64,000 bases of DNA from Frankia umida (GTDB taxonomy: Bacteria; Actinomycetota; Actinomycetes; Frankiales; Frankiaceae). The notes beneath the pieces were generated by a model, which saw nothing but the letters and a program-made list of their open reading frames with translations, made no database searches and had not been told where the DNA came from. This document shows positions 34,204 through 42,923 of this stretch, in pieces. The translations under genes and the position numbers were made by a program. Every line of letters starts with the position of its first letter. Positions within the stretch are counted from its first letter, which is position 1. The stretch lies in NCBI RefSeq assembly GCF_023242945.1, contig NZ_JALKFT010000021.1, forward strand, positions 30,457 to 94,456, read 5' to 3'.

Positions 34204-34566
34204 ATGACCGTTCAGGACACGACGGAGACCGCGACGCAGTCCTCGGCCGTCACCCTCACCGAGATGGCCGCTGGCAAGGTGAAGACCCTGCTGGAGCAGG
34301 AGGGCCGGGATGACCTCAAGCTGCGCATCGCGGTACAGCCGGGTGGTTGCTCGGGCATGCGTTACCAGCTGTTCTTCGACGAGCGGTCCCTGGACGGCGA
34401 CACCGTCCTGGACTTCGCCGGCGTCAAGGTCGCCGTTGACCGGATGAGCGCCCCGTACCTCGGTGGCGCGACGATCGACTTCGTCGACACGATCGAGAAG
34501 CAGGGCTTCACGATCGACAACCCCAACGCGCAGGGTTCCTGCGCCTGCGGCGACTCGTTCAACTAG
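34204..34566 (+). CDS. erpA: Fe-S cluster insertion protein, HesB/IscA/ErpA family
   Basis: 120-residue A-type carrier that passes [4Fe-4S] or [2Fe-2S] clusters to apo-enzymes. The three conserved cysteines are in QPGGCSGMRY and GSCACGDSF. CAGGAGAAG lies 8 nt before the ATG. Likely clients in this window include LipA and NadA (inference). It ends in a strong terminator. Position matches the HesB-family gene Rv2204c. Confidence 0.93.
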   Translation: MTVQDTTETATQSSAVTLTEMAAGKVKTLLEQEGRDDLKLRIAVQPGGCSGMRYQLFFDERSLDGDTVLDFAGVKVAVDRMSAPYLGGATIDFVDTIEKQGFTIDNPNAQGSCACGDSFN

Positions 34567-34611
34567 CACCACCCGGCGGGCCCTCGCGGGCCGCCGCACC
34601 CCGCATCGCCT

Positions 34612-34651
34612 CGAAGCCCGCCGTGACCAACCCTGGTCACGGCGGGCTTCG
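34612..34651 (+). terminator. Terminator after erpA
   Basis: Perfect 18-bp stem (34612-34629 with 34634-34651) with a 4-nt loop, 45 bp past the erpA stop codon. Confidence 0.85.
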
Positions 34652-34674
34652 TCGTACCGGTAGGCTGCACGATC

Positions 34675-35655
34675 GTGGATATCGCCCTTACCGGTTCGAT
34701 CGCTACCGACCACCTGATGCGCTTTCCGGGACGGTTCGCCGAGCAGCTGCTCGCCGACCAGCTCGAGAAGGTCTCGCTGTCGTTCCTGGTGGACGAACTC
34801 GTGGTGCGACGCGGCGGCGTCGCCGCCAACATCGCGATCGGCCTGGGCCGCCTCGGCCTTCGCCCGATCCTCGTCGGAGCGGTCGGGTCCGACTTCGGCG
34901 ACTACCGCGCCTGGCTGGACAGCCACGGGGTGGACACCAGCGTGCTGCGGGTGAGCTCGAGCGCGCACACCGCCCGGTTCGTCTGCACCACCGACCTCGA
35001 CCTCAACCAGATCGCCTCCTTCTACCCGGGCGCGATGGACGAGTCCGCCGACATCGAGCTGGCGCCGATCGCCGAGCGGTTCGGCGGGCTGGACCTGGTC
35101 GTTGTCAGCCCCAACAACCCCGTCGCGATGCTGCGCCACGCGCAGGAGGCCCGTGAGCGCGGCTACGCGTTCGCCGCCGACCCGTCCCAGCAGCTCGCCC
35201 TGCTCGACGGCCCGCAGATCCGGGAGCTCATCACCGGCGCGGCCTACCTGTTCTGCAACGAGTACGAGAAGGCGCTGCTGGCCAGCAAGACCGGCTGGTC
35301 GGACGAGGACATCCGCGGCGTGGTCGGTGTATGGGTCACCACCCACGGCAAGGACGGCGTGGTGATCGAGGCGCCGGGTCAGGACCTGATCCGGGTGTCC
35401 GTCGTCCCCGCCCGCGACACCCCGGACCCGACCGGTGTCGGCGACGGTTTCCGCGCCGGTTTCCTCGCCGGCCTGTCCTGGGGTCTCCCACTCGAGCGGT
35501 CCGCCCAGGTGGGCGCGCTCATCGCCACCCTGGTGCTCGAGACCGTCGGCCCGCAGGAGTACGAGGTCGACCCGGCCGAGGCGGTCAAGCGCCTCGCCGA
35601 GGCCTACGGCGAGTCCGCCGCCGCCGAGATCGCCGAGCACCTGCCCACCGCCTGA
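34675..35655 (+). CDS. PfkB-family kinase, adenosine-kinase-like
   Basis: 326 residues of the ribokinase fold. The N-terminal signature is RRGGVAANIAIGLGRLG; the C-terminal catalytic signature is DPTGVGDGFRAGFLAGL with the base aspartate. GTG start. The mycobacterial gene at this position (Rv2202c, adoK) is an unusual adenosine kinase, so adenosine is the best substrate guess; a sugar kinase remains possible. It has its own start only 24 bp after the erpA terminator. Confidence 0.85.
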   Translation: MDIALTGSIATDHLMRFPGRFAEQLLADQLEKVSLSFLVDELVVRRGGVAANIAIGLGRLGLRPILVGAVGSDFGDYRAWLDSHGVDTSVLRVSSSAHTARFVCTTDLDLNQIASFYPGAMDESADIELAPIAERFGGLDLVVVSPNNPVAMLRHAQEARERGYAFAADPSQQLALLDGPQIRELITGAAYLFCNEYEKALLASKTGWSDEDIRGVVGVWVTTHGKDGVVIEAPGQDLIRVSVVPARDTPDPTGVGDGFRAGFLAGLSWGLPLERSAQVGALIATLVLETVGPQEYEVDPAEAVKRLAEAYGESAAAEIAEHLPTA

Positions 35656-35768
35656 TCACACGCCCGGCCTGCCCGGTCTTGCCTGCCCGGCCAGGCGTGC
35701 GGCCCGGCCAGGGGTCACCGGACGTCCTGCCCGGTGCGGGGTCCGTCGTCGTCCGCCGTCGGGGCCGC

Positions 35769-36038
35769 TCAGCTCCGACGGCGGACGACGAACTCCTCGC
35801 CGCCGGTGGGCAGGGGACGTGAGGACACCAGCTCCTGGCGCCGCAGCCGGCACCAGGCGGCGACGTCCGGGCCGGCGGCGGGATCATCCGCCCACAGCGT
35901 GATCGTGTCGCCGTCGGCGAGGGTGACGATGGCCCGGGCGAGATCGATGATCGGCAGCGGGCAGCGCCGACCACGCGCGTCCACCATGGTCGTGCCGTCG
36001 GGGCCCGTGGCGTCGGGGGTCATGCCGTCGGGGGTCAT
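35769..36038 (-). CDS. TusA/SirA-like sulfur-carrier protein
   Basis: About 89 residues. The TusA core is VDARGRRCPLPIIDLARAI, with the sulfur-carrying cysteine in the RxCPxP motif and a following TLADGDTITLWADDPA strand-helix pattern. Start candidates at 36038, 36023 and 35987 are all in frame; none has a good ribosome site and the first two fall in a 15-bp tandem repeat (GGCATGACCCCCGAC). It follows the cysteine desulfurase by a few bases, suggesting direct sulfur handover from its persulfide. Confidence 0.8.
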   Translation of the reverse strand: MTPDGMTPDATGPDGTTMVDARGRRCPLPIIDLARAIVTLADGDTITLWADDPAAGPDVAAWCRLRRQELVSSRPLPTGGEEFVVRRRS

Positions 36039-36048
36039 GCCGTCGGGG

Positions 36049-37209
36049 TCATAGCGTCGGGTCCAGGTCCGCGGCGCCGAAACGGGCGCGGACCTCACGC
36101 ACGACGCCCGGCAGGACGGCGAGCAGCGCGTCGACGTCGGCGCGGGTGGAGTCCCGGCCGAAGGAGACCCGCAGGTTGCCGTGGGTGAGGGCGCCCATCG
36201 CCACCAGCACATGGCTCGGCGTGAGGGCGTCCGAGGTGCAGCTGGAGCCGGAACTGACCGCGATCCCGGCCCGGTCCAGCCCGTCGAGCAGGGCCTCTCC
36301 CGCCACGTACAGGCAGGAGAAGGCACAGATGTGGCGGACGGACCCGTCGGGCGAGGGATCGCCGAGCAGTTCGACCCCGTCGATCAGCGTGGGGAGCCGG
36401 CCGCGTAGTTCGGCGCCGAGCGCGGCCAGCCGCGGACCCTCCGCGTCGAGCTCGCTGCCGCGGGCCGCCAGCGCCGCGGCGGCGGCGACGATCGACGGGA
36501 CGTCCGGGAAGCCGGGGACCCGGCCGCCCTCCCGTTCGTCCGTCGGGCCGGGGGAGCGCCAGCGGGTGCCGGTGCGCACCGCCAGCAGGCCCACCCCGGC
36601 CGGACCGCCGAACTTGTGCGCGCTCGCGGTCAGCAGGTCCGCCCCGAGGGCACGCAGGTCCACCGGGATATGCCCGACCGTCACGGCCGCGTCGGTGTGC
36701 AGCGGGACGCCGGCCGCGTGCAGCCGCTCGGCCACCTCGGCGACCGGCTGCAGTACGCCGACCTCGTGGTTGGCGTGCTGCAGGCTCGCCACCGCGGTGC
36801 CTGGCGGGGCGGTGAAGGCGGCGGGGTCGACCCGGCCGAACGCGTCCACGCCGACCTGGACGACCCGTCCGCCGGCCTGTTCGTGGTGGGCGGCGGCGTG
36901 CAGGACGCACGAGTGCTCGACCGCGCTGACCACCACCACATCACCGGCGCGGCGGCGGGCGGCGGCCGTGCCCAGCAGTGCGGCGCTGGCCGCGGCGGTG
37001 CCACTGGAGGTGAAACTGATCTCGTCTGGACGGGCCCCGAGATCCGACGCCACGGACTCACGGGCCGCGTCCAGCAGCATCCGCGCGCGGCGGCCCTCCC
37101 GATAGAGCCGAGCCGGATCAGCCCAGCCCTCATCCAGTGCCACCAGCAGAGCCTGTCGAGCGGCGGGGTGCAGAGGCGTGGTCGACGCATGGTCGAGATA
37201 GGCCGGCAC
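36049..37209 (-). CDS. Cysteine desulfurase (NifS/IscS-like)
   Basis: PLP enzyme of 386 residues that takes sulfur from cysteine. YLDHASTTPLHPAAR at the N-terminus, FTSSGTAAASAAL, VEHSCVLHAA, the PLP lysine in SAHKFGGPAGVGLL, and the catalytic cysteine in VSSGSSCTSD are all visible, with CxSD-loop length typical of the IscS-like group. ATG start. It runs with the TusA-like gene and is divergent from ctaC. Whether it feeds Fe-S assembly or tRNA thiolation cannot be told. Confidence 0.92.
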   Translation of the reverse strand: MPAYLDHASTTPLHPAARQALLVALDEGWADPARLYREGRRARMLLDAARESVASDLGARPDEISFTSSGTAAASAALLGTAAARRRAGDVVVVSAVEHSCVLHAAAHHEQAGGRVVQVGVDAFGRVDPAAFTAPPGTAVASLQHANHEVGVLQPVAEVAERLHAAGVPLHTDAAVTVGHIPVDLRALGADLLTASAHKFGGPAGVGLLAVRTGTRWRSPGPTDEREGGRVPGFPDVPSIVAAAAALAARGSELDAEGPRLAALGAELRGRLPTLIDGVELLGDPSPDGSVRHICAFSCLYVAGEALLDGLDRAGIAVSSGSSCTSDALTPSHVLVAMGALTHGNLRVSFGRDSTRADVDALLAVLPGVVREVRARFGAADLDPTL

Positions 37210-37457
37210 GGCGCTGACGCTACCGCCCTGACGTGCCGGGCGGGGCGTGCATCACAGCCCCTTGATGGGGCCTGAGGCGAGAAGCTGTCGGGCCGCTGAG
37301 ATACGCTGCTGCCGCACCATCTACAGCGTGTCGAAGACAGCATGTCGTCCGGAGGGATCGACCGGGGTGACATGGCGTTTGCAGGGGTTTCGCGGGATGG
37401 CGGAGGACAGCGTTCGCGCCGTCGCCGCGTGCCGCTAGTCGTGGGAGGCAGGACCTG

Positions 37458-38477
37458 GTGAGCAGATCCTTCGGTCGGACCCGGCCGTCGGTCGCGGATG
37501 TTCCGGTCGCGGAGGTCCCGGCCGCGCAGCTCGGAGGCACGCCGACAATGCCGGCTGAATCCGGCGGGGCGCCCGGCGCGCACGGCGGCGGGCAGCGTGC
37601 GCACCAGCGCTCGCATGGCCGCCGGACCCTGCGTATGGTCGGGCCGCTTGCGCTCGTGGGCGTCGCGGCGACCGCCTGCGAGCGACCCAACTTCGGTTAT
37701 CCCGATGGTGTGACGAACTACTCGCCGCGCCTGCTCAATCTTTGGCAGGGGTCGGCGATCGCGGCGCTCGTCGTCGGCGTCATCGTCTGGGGCATGATCT
37801 TTTACGCCGTCGTCGCGTTCCGTAAGCGCAGCGACGTGCTTCCCCGGCAGATTCGTTACAACCTGCCGGTCGAAATTCTGTACACGGTCGTGCCGGTGGT
37901 CATCGTGGTCGGCATGTTCTACTACACGGCCCGGGACGAGTCGGAGGTCACCAAGCTCTCCGCCAGCCCGGACGTGACGGTCAATGTCGTCGGCTTCCGG
38001 TGGAACTGGCAGTTCAAGTACCTCGACCCCGGCGTCGGCCCGAAGACCCCGAACCAGAACCAGATCGAGGTCACCGGCCGTCCGGGCGAGCCCGCCGTGC
38101 TGGTGCTGCCGCAGAACCGCTCGATCCGGTTCGTGGAGACGTCCCCGGACGTCATCCACTCCTTCTGGGTCCCCGAGTTCCTCTTCAAGCGGGACGTCGT
38201 GCCTGGTCGGATCAACCAGTTCGAGCTGACGGTCACCAAGACCGGCACGTTCATCGGCCGCTGCGCCGAGCTCTGCGGCACCGACCATGACCGGATGAAC
38301 TTCTACGTCAAGGTCGTGCCCCAGGCCGAGTACGACAAGTTCATCACGGAGCGACTGAACGCTCCCGTCTCGTCGTCGTCCGCGTCGTCGTCGACGGCAT
38401 CGTCGTCGAGCACGCAGACGCAGGCCGCGGGAGCGCCCACCGCGGTCACCGCCACCACCTCCGGGAGCGGACAGTGA
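37458..38477 (+). CDS. ctaC: Cytochrome c oxidase subunit II
   Basis: 339 residues. A ~60-residue N-terminal tail precedes a lipoprotein-type signal (LALVGVAATAC), then two membrane helices (LWQGSAIAALVVGVIVWGMIF and ILYTVVPVVIVVGMFYY) and the periplasmic CuA cupredoxin domain: SPDVIHSFWVPEFLFKRDV and the copper ligands in CAELCGTDHDRM. The C-terminus is Ser/Thr-rich. GTG start with GGGAGG upstream. The stop overlaps ctaD (GTGA). Confidence 0.94.
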   Translation: MSRSFGRTRPSVADVPVAEVPAAQLGGTPTMPAESGGAPGAHGGGQRAHQRSHGRRTLRMVGPLALVGVAATACERPNFGYPDGVTNYSPRLLNLWQGSAIAALVVGVIVWGMIFYAVVAFRKRSDVLPRQIRYNLPVEILYTVVPVVIVVGMFYYTARDESEVTKLSASPDVTVNVVGFRWNWQFKYLDPGVGPKTPNQNQIEVTGRPGEPAVLVLPQNRSIRFVETSPDVIHSFWVPEFLFKRDVVPGRINQFELTVTKTGTFIGRCAELCGTDHDRMNFYVKVVPQAEYDKFITERLNAPVSSSSASSSTASSSSTQTQAAGAPTAVTATTSGSGQ

Positions 38478-40156
38478 CCCTGGTGCACGAAACGGGCGTC
38501 GGCCACGCCGAGCCCGACCTACCCCACCTACCCAAGCGGACGAACCTGCTTGGTTACCTGCGCACGACGTCACACAAGGACATCGCAGTGATGTACTTCG
38601 TGACGTCGCTCGGGTTCTTCCTGTTCGCAGGCGTGCTCGCGGTCCTGATGCGGGCCGAGCTCGCCCGGCCAGGGCTGCAGTACTTCGGCAACGAGCAGTA
38701 CAACCAGTTGTTCACCATGCACGGCACGCTGATGCTGCTGATGTTCGCGACACCGATCGCGTTCGCCTACGCGAACCTGTTGGTGCCGCTGCAGATCGGC
38801 TCGCCGGACGTCGCCTTCCCGCGGCTGAACGCGCTGTCGTACTGGTTGTTCCTGTTCGGCAGCCTCACGGTGGTCGCGGGCTTCCTGACCCCGAACGGCG
38901 CCGCGTCGTTCGGCTGGTTCGCCTACGCGCCACTGAGCAACGACGTCTACTCCCCGGGCGCCGGATCCGACCTGTGGATCATGGGCCTGGTGGTGTCGGG
39001 TCTGGGCACCATCCTCGGTGGTGTCAACATGATCACCACGATCCTGTGCCTGCGCGCCCCCGGTATGACGATGTGGCGACTGCCGATCTTCTGCTGGAAC
39101 TTCCTGGTCACGTCGATCCTCGTGCTGATCGCCTTCCCGGTGCTCGCCGCGGCCCTGCTGGGGCTCGAGGCCGATCGCCGCTTCGGCGCGCACGTGTTCG
39201 ACGCGGCCAACGGCGGGGCGCTGCTCTGGCAGCACCTGTTCTGGTTCTTCGGGCATCCCGAGGTGTACATCCTGGCGCTGCCGTTCTTCGGCATCGTCAG
39301 TGAGATCCTGCCGGTGTTCTCCCGCAAGCCGCTGTTCGGCTACAAGGGCCTCGTCTACGCCACCATCGGCATCGGCGCCCTGTCGGTCGCGGTGTGGGCG
39401 CACCACATGTTCGTCACCGGTGCGGTGCTCCTGCCGTTCTTCGCCTTCCTGTCGTTCCTCATCGCGGTGCCGACCGGGATGAAGTTCTTCAACTGGATCG
39501 GCACGATGTGGCGGGGCCAGCTCACCTTCGAGACGCCGATGCTGTTCTGCATCGGCTTCCTGGTGACGTTCCTGTTCGGTGGTCTGACCGGTGTGCTGCT
39601 GGCCAGCCCGCCGATCGACTTCCACGTGAGCGACAGCTACTTCGTCGTCGCCCACTTCCACTACGTCGTGTTCGGCACGGTGGTGTTCGCGGCGTACGCC
39701 GGGACCTACTTCTGGTTCCCGAAGGTCACCGGCCGGATGATGAACGACCGCCTCGGAAAGATCCACTTCTGGACGGTGTTCATCGGCTTCCACGCCACCT
39801 TCCTCGTCCAGCACTGGCTGGGCCTGAAGGGCATGCCGCGCCGGTACGCCGACTACAGTGCGTCCGACGGGTTCACCACACTGAACACGTTTTCCAGCGC
39901 CGGATCGTTCCTGCTGGCGCTGTCGACGTTGCCGTTCCTGTACAACCTCTGGCATTCGTACCGCAAGGGCCAGCTGGCCATCGTGGACGACCCCTGGGGC
40001 TACGGCAACTCGCTGGAGTGGGCGACCTCCTGCCCACCGCCGCGGCACAACTTCACCTCACTGCCCCGGATCCGCTCCGAGCGGCCAGCGTTCGACCTGC
40101 ACTTCCCGGCCGCGGTCGGCCGGGTCGACTACCATGCGACACCCGAGATCAGCTAG
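38474..40156 (+). CDS. ctaD: Cytochrome c oxidase subunit I
   Basis: Catalytic heme a/a3-CuB subunit of the aa3 oxidase, 560 residues, about 12 helices. Visible: the low-spin heme histidine in FTMHGTLMLLMFATP, the HPEVYILALPFFG block with the His-Tyr cross-link residues, WAHHMFVTG (CuB histidines), the K-channel region and SYFVVAHFHYVVFG (heme ligands). GTG start coupled to ctaC; ctaF follows 15 bp downstream. Confidence 0.97.
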   Translation: MTLVHETGVGHAEPDLPHLPKRTNLLGYLRTTSHKDIAVMYFVTSLGFFLFAGVLAVLMRAELARPGLQYFGNEQYNQLFTMHGTLMLLMFATPIAFAYANLLVPLQIGSPDVAFPRLNALSYWLFLFGSLTVVAGFLTPNGAASFGWFAYAPLSNDVYSPGAGSDLWIMGLVVSGLGTILGGVNMITTILCLRAPGMTMWRLPIFCWNFLVTSILVLIAFPVLAAALLGLEADRRFGAHVFDAANGGALLWQHLFWFFGHPEVYILALPFFGIVSEILPVFSRKPLFGYKGLVYATIGIGALSVAVWAHHMFVTGAVLLPFFAFLSFLIAVPTGMKFFNWIGTMWRGQLTFETPMLFCIGFLVTFLFGGLTGVLLASPPIDFHVSDSYFVVAHFHYVVFGTVVFAAYAGTYFWFPKVTGRMMNDRLGKIHFWTVFIGFHATFLVQHWLGLKGMPRRYADYSASDGFTTLNTFSSAGSFLLALSTLPFLYNLWHSYRKGQLAIVDDPWGYGNSLEWATSCPPPRHNFTSLPRIRSERPAFDLHFPAAVGRVDYHATPEIS

Positions 40157-40171
40157 GAGAGCGGCGATCGT

Positions 40172-40573
40172 ATGAAGGTGGAAGGCATCATCTTCAGCTT
40201 CTTCGGCCTGTTTGCCGGAGCGGCGGCGCTGGTCTACTGGTTCTGGTCCAAGGACCCGACCGGCACCGCGGCCCTGACCCTCACCACGGGTCTGGGTTTC
40301 CTCGTCGGTGGCTACCTGATGTTCACCGGCCGCCGCATCGGCATGCGTCCGCAGGACCTGCCCGATGCCGAGATCGCCGATGGCGCCGGCGAACTCGGTC
40401 ACTTCACCCCCGGCAGCTACTACCCGTTCTTCATCGGCGCCAGCGCGGTCACCGCCGCGATGGGCTTCGTGTTCGGGGTCTGGCTGATCGTGCTCGGCGC
40501 CGTTCTGGTGGTCTCTTTCGTGACCTGCCTGGTGTTCGAGAACTTCTGGCACCCCCCCGTGCCCGAGGACTGA
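40172..40573 (+). CDS. ctaF: Cytochrome c oxidase subunit IV (actinobacterial CtaF)
   Basis: 133 residues, four predicted helices, a subunit specific to actinobacterial bcc-aa3 supercomplexes. Family features: MKVEGIIFSFFGLFAGAAAL, YWFWSKDPTGTAAL, GGYLMFTGRRIGMRPQD, ELGHFTPGSYYPF, and the terminal FENFWHPPVPED. GGAGAG lies upstream of the ATG. Last gene of ctaC-ctaD-ctaF, followed by a hairpin. Confidence 0.93.
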   Translation: MKVEGIIFSFFGLFAGAAALVYWFWSKDPTGTAALTLTTGLGFLVGGYLMFTGRRIGMRPQDLPDAEIADGAGELGHFTPGSYYPFFIGASAVTAAMGFVFGVWLIVLGAVLVVSFVTCLVFENFWHPPVPED

Positions 40574-40592
40574 GCCGAACCCTTTCGACGGC

Positions 40593-40629
40593 TGGGGCCG
40601 GCATCCGCCACTGGTGGATGCCGGCCCCA
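40593..40629 (+). terminator. Terminator after ctaF
   Basis: Fourteen-bp stem (tggggccggcatcc with ggatgccggcccca) with a 9-nt loop, 20 bp past the ctaF stop codon. Confidence 0.8.
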
Positions 40630-40979
40630 ACCCGTTTCCGCTCGTTTCCGCTTTCTGCCCTCTTCCGCTTGTTCCCGCTTGTTCCCGCTTGTTTCGACGG
40701 CCCGTTGCGGCGCCCCGTCTCCGCGTTCGGGCCCTCGACGGTGGTCGAATCGCTGCCAGGTCACGGCCGTGATCATGGGATGCCGAGGCTTGTTCGGGAT
40801 TCGGGCCGTCCCAGGCCGAAGAGTCCTCGGCGCGAGGTCGAATATCCCTCGGCGTATGGCCTGGGCGGTGGGCTGGCCGCCGCGCGGGGCGGGGAAAGTG
40901 CGGGTCTGGGCGGCGGTGCGGTCTGCTGTCGGGCCGGGGGGCTTCCCCACGTCCCCGAATGGTTACCCGTGTCGGTGTC
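40630..40979. repeat. Noncoding spacer with degenerate 10-bp repeats
   Basis: Between convergent ctaF and trpD. From 40632 to about 40695 a ~10-bp unit (gtttccgctt / gttcccgctt) recurs six or seven times with small changes. The rest holds no supported gene. Confidence 0.6.
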
Positions 40980-42296
40980 TCAGGTGGTTTGTGGGGCGTG
41001 GTCGGGCGCGGCCGCGGCGGCCTGGCTGGTGCTGATCCAGCGGTCCAGCACGGTGCGGGCGGCGCCGGAGTCGACGGCGGTGGCGGCGCGGGTGAGGGCC
41101 GCGGCGATCTGCTCGGCGACCGGTGCCCGGGTGGGGCCGTCCGCGGCGACCAGGGCGGCGGCAGCGGCCAGCAACACGGTGTCGCGGACCGGGCCCGGCT
41201 CACCGGCCAGCACCGCGTGCGCGACCCTGGCGTTGTGAGGGGCGTCCGCACCCCGCAGGGCGGCGATGTCGGGGACGTGGATGCCGACCTCACGTGGGTC
41301 GAAGCGCTCGCGTCGGGGCGGCGCCTGCTCCGCCGAGCCCGTTGAGCCCGCCGAGCCCGTTGAGCCCGCCGAGCCCGCGAGGTCCGCCGAGGCCACCGGG
41401 TTGCCGGGGATGACCCAGACGGTGGAGGTGGTCACGGGGCTGAGCTCGTCCAGCCCGTCGTCGCCGCGAAAGACCAGGGCGCGGGTGCCGCGGTCGGCCA
41501 GCACCCGGGCGACGACCGGCGCGAGTCGCGCGTCGGCGACCCCGATGGACTGGGCCCCGGGGCGGCCGGGGTTTGTCAGCGGGCCGAGGATGTTGAACGC
41601 GGTCGGCACGCCGAGATCGGCCCGGATCGGGCCGACGTGCCGCATGGCCGGGTGGAACGTCCGGGCGAAGCAGAACGCGATGTTCGCCGCAGACAGGCAG
41701 GTGGCGACACCGGCGGGCGGCAGGTCCACGACCACCCCGAGTTCGGCGAGCAGATCCGCGGACCCGCAGGACGACGACGCCGCCCGGTTGCCGTGTTTGA
41801 TCACCGGGACGCCGGCGCCGGCCACCACGAGAGCGGCCATCGTGGAGATGTTGACCGTGTTGGAGCGGTCCCCACCGGTGCCGCAGGTGTCGACGGCGCG
41901 TACGCGCAGCTCGGCGGCGACGTCCAGGGGGGCGGCGTGGGCGAGCATCCCCTCGACCAGACCGTCGATCTCCGCCGGGGTCTCGCCCTTGGCCCGCAGC
42001 GCCACCACGAAGCCGGCTATCTGCGCGGCTGAGGCCGCCCCGGCCATGATCTGGTCCATTGCCCAGGCGGTGCCCGTCCGGTCCAGCGGGGTGCCCGCCA
42101 GCAGGGTGCCGATCAGGTCGGGCCAGGTGGGCGCGGCAGCCGCCCTCGCGCCGCCGGGAGGGCTCACGACGCCTGAAGCCGAGGCGGTCGCATCGGTCGA
42201 GATGGCTGAGGTGGCTGAGGTGGCAGGAGCGGAGGCGGCCGGGGTCGCGGAGGGGGCCGCGGCGGTGGTGGGGGAGACGGCGGTCTCGAGGGTCAT
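40980..42296 (-). CDS. trpD: Anthranilate phosphoribosyltransferase
   Basis: Second step of tryptophan synthesis, 438 residues against about 340 usual. The PRPP site DTCGTGGDRSNTVNISTMAA, KHGNRAASSSCGSADLLAELG, RTFHPAMRHVGPIRADLG, NILGPLTNPG and GDDGLDELSP are all present. The extra length comes from a ~60-residue Ala/Ser/Thr N-terminus and a Gly/Ser/Thr insertion (GSAGSTGSAGSTGSA) near residue 315, both low complexity. Start ATG at 42296. Other trp genes are absent; mycobacteria have trpD at this same place. Confidence 0.93.
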   Translation of the reverse strand: MTLETAVSPTTAAAPSATPAASAPATSATSAISTDATASASGVVSPPGGARAAAAPTWPDLIGTLLAGTPLDRTGTAWAMDQIMAGAASAAQIAGFVVALRAKGETPAEIDGLVEGMLAHAAPLDVAAELRVRAVDTCGTGGDRSNTVNISTMAALVVAGAGVPVIKHGNRAASSSCGSADLLAELGVVVDLPPAGVATCLSAANIAFCFARTFHPAMRHVGPIRADLGVPTAFNILGPLTNPGRPGAQSIGVADARLAPVVARVLADRGTRALVFRGDDGLDELSPVTTSTVWVIPGNPVASADLAGSAGSTGSAGSTGSAEQAPPRRERFDPREVGIHVPDIAALRGADAPHNARVAHAVLAGEPGPVRDTVLLAAAAALVAADGPTRAPVAEQIAAALTRAATAVDSGAARTVLDRWISTSQAAAAAPDHAPQTT

Positions 42297-42307
42297 GGTG
42301 GGGCCGC

Positions 42308-42766
42308 TCAGCCGGCGAGCTGGGCGCCGGTGAGCGGTCGGCGCGCCGCCGCACCGCCGGCGCGGGCACGCAGCAGCGTCACGACCGCCTCGGTGAGCTG
42401 GGCGGGGTCCACGGGATGTGCCACGACGGCGTCGGCCTGGGACCAGGTCGCGAGCCACCGGTCGTCCGGGCGGGCGATGAGCAGGACGGCCGGCGGGCAG
42501 TCGGTGACCTCGTTCTTGAGCTGCCGGCACAGGCCCATGCCCCCGCTCGGGGTGGCCTCGGCGTCGAAGACACACAGGTCGGCCTCGTGGTGGTCGACCA
42601 CGCCGATCGCCTCCGCGGCGGTGGCGGCCTCGACGAACTCGAGGGGGGCCAGATCCCGCGTCGGACGACGGCCGAGGGCGGCGATGACGCGGGCCCGTAC
42701 CTCGGCGCGGTCGGCGTACACCAGGATGGTCTTCGGGGTGGTGTCGTGCCCAGCTTCCACCTGCAT
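42308..42766 (-). CDS. Response-regulator receiver-like protein
   Basis: 152 residues, a stand-alone receiver-type fold without an output domain. KTILVYADRAEVRARV gives the first strand with one acidic residue, DLCVFDAEATPSGGMGLCRQLK supplies the phospho-acceptor-like aspartate, but the usual lysine before the last strand is replaced (VVAHPVDPAQL). Phosphorylation competence is doubtful. The ATG at 42766 is preceded by GGGAGG; an upstream in-frame extension would invade the Fur operator. It ends 11 bp before the trpD start. Confidence 0.75.
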   Translation of the reverse strand: MQVEAGHDTTPKTILVYADRAEVRARVIAALGRRPTRDLAPLEFVEAATAAEAIGVVDHHEADLCVFDAEATPSGGMGLCRQLKNEVTDCPPAVLLIARPDDRWLATWSQADAVVAHPVDPAQLTEAVVTLLRARAGGAAARRPLTGAQLAG

Positions 42767-42891
42767 GGCGTGCTGCCCTCCCGTGCGGCTGACCGGCGCG
42801 ATCCGTCCGAAGATTACTCGTTCACGCCCGCCGTGGCCGTGGAGCCGGCCCATCGACCCGAGATTGCCAGCGCCGGCCGACTGAGTGATAC

Positions 42892-42906
42892 TGAGATTCG
42901 TTCTCA
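42892..42906. promoter_or_regulatory. Fur-family operator candidate
   Basis: TGAGATTCGTTCTCA is a 5-5-5 inverted repeat in an A/T-rich patch ending 17 bp before the start of a Fur-family gene, the expected place for autoregulation. Confidence 0.6.
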
Positions 42907-42923
42907 ATCGACGGGCGTGATCC

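Noticed and set aside
36050..36052. ATG overlapping the cysteine desulfurase stop as start of the TusA-like gene
   Set aside because: It is in a different frame and hits a stop codon after five codons.
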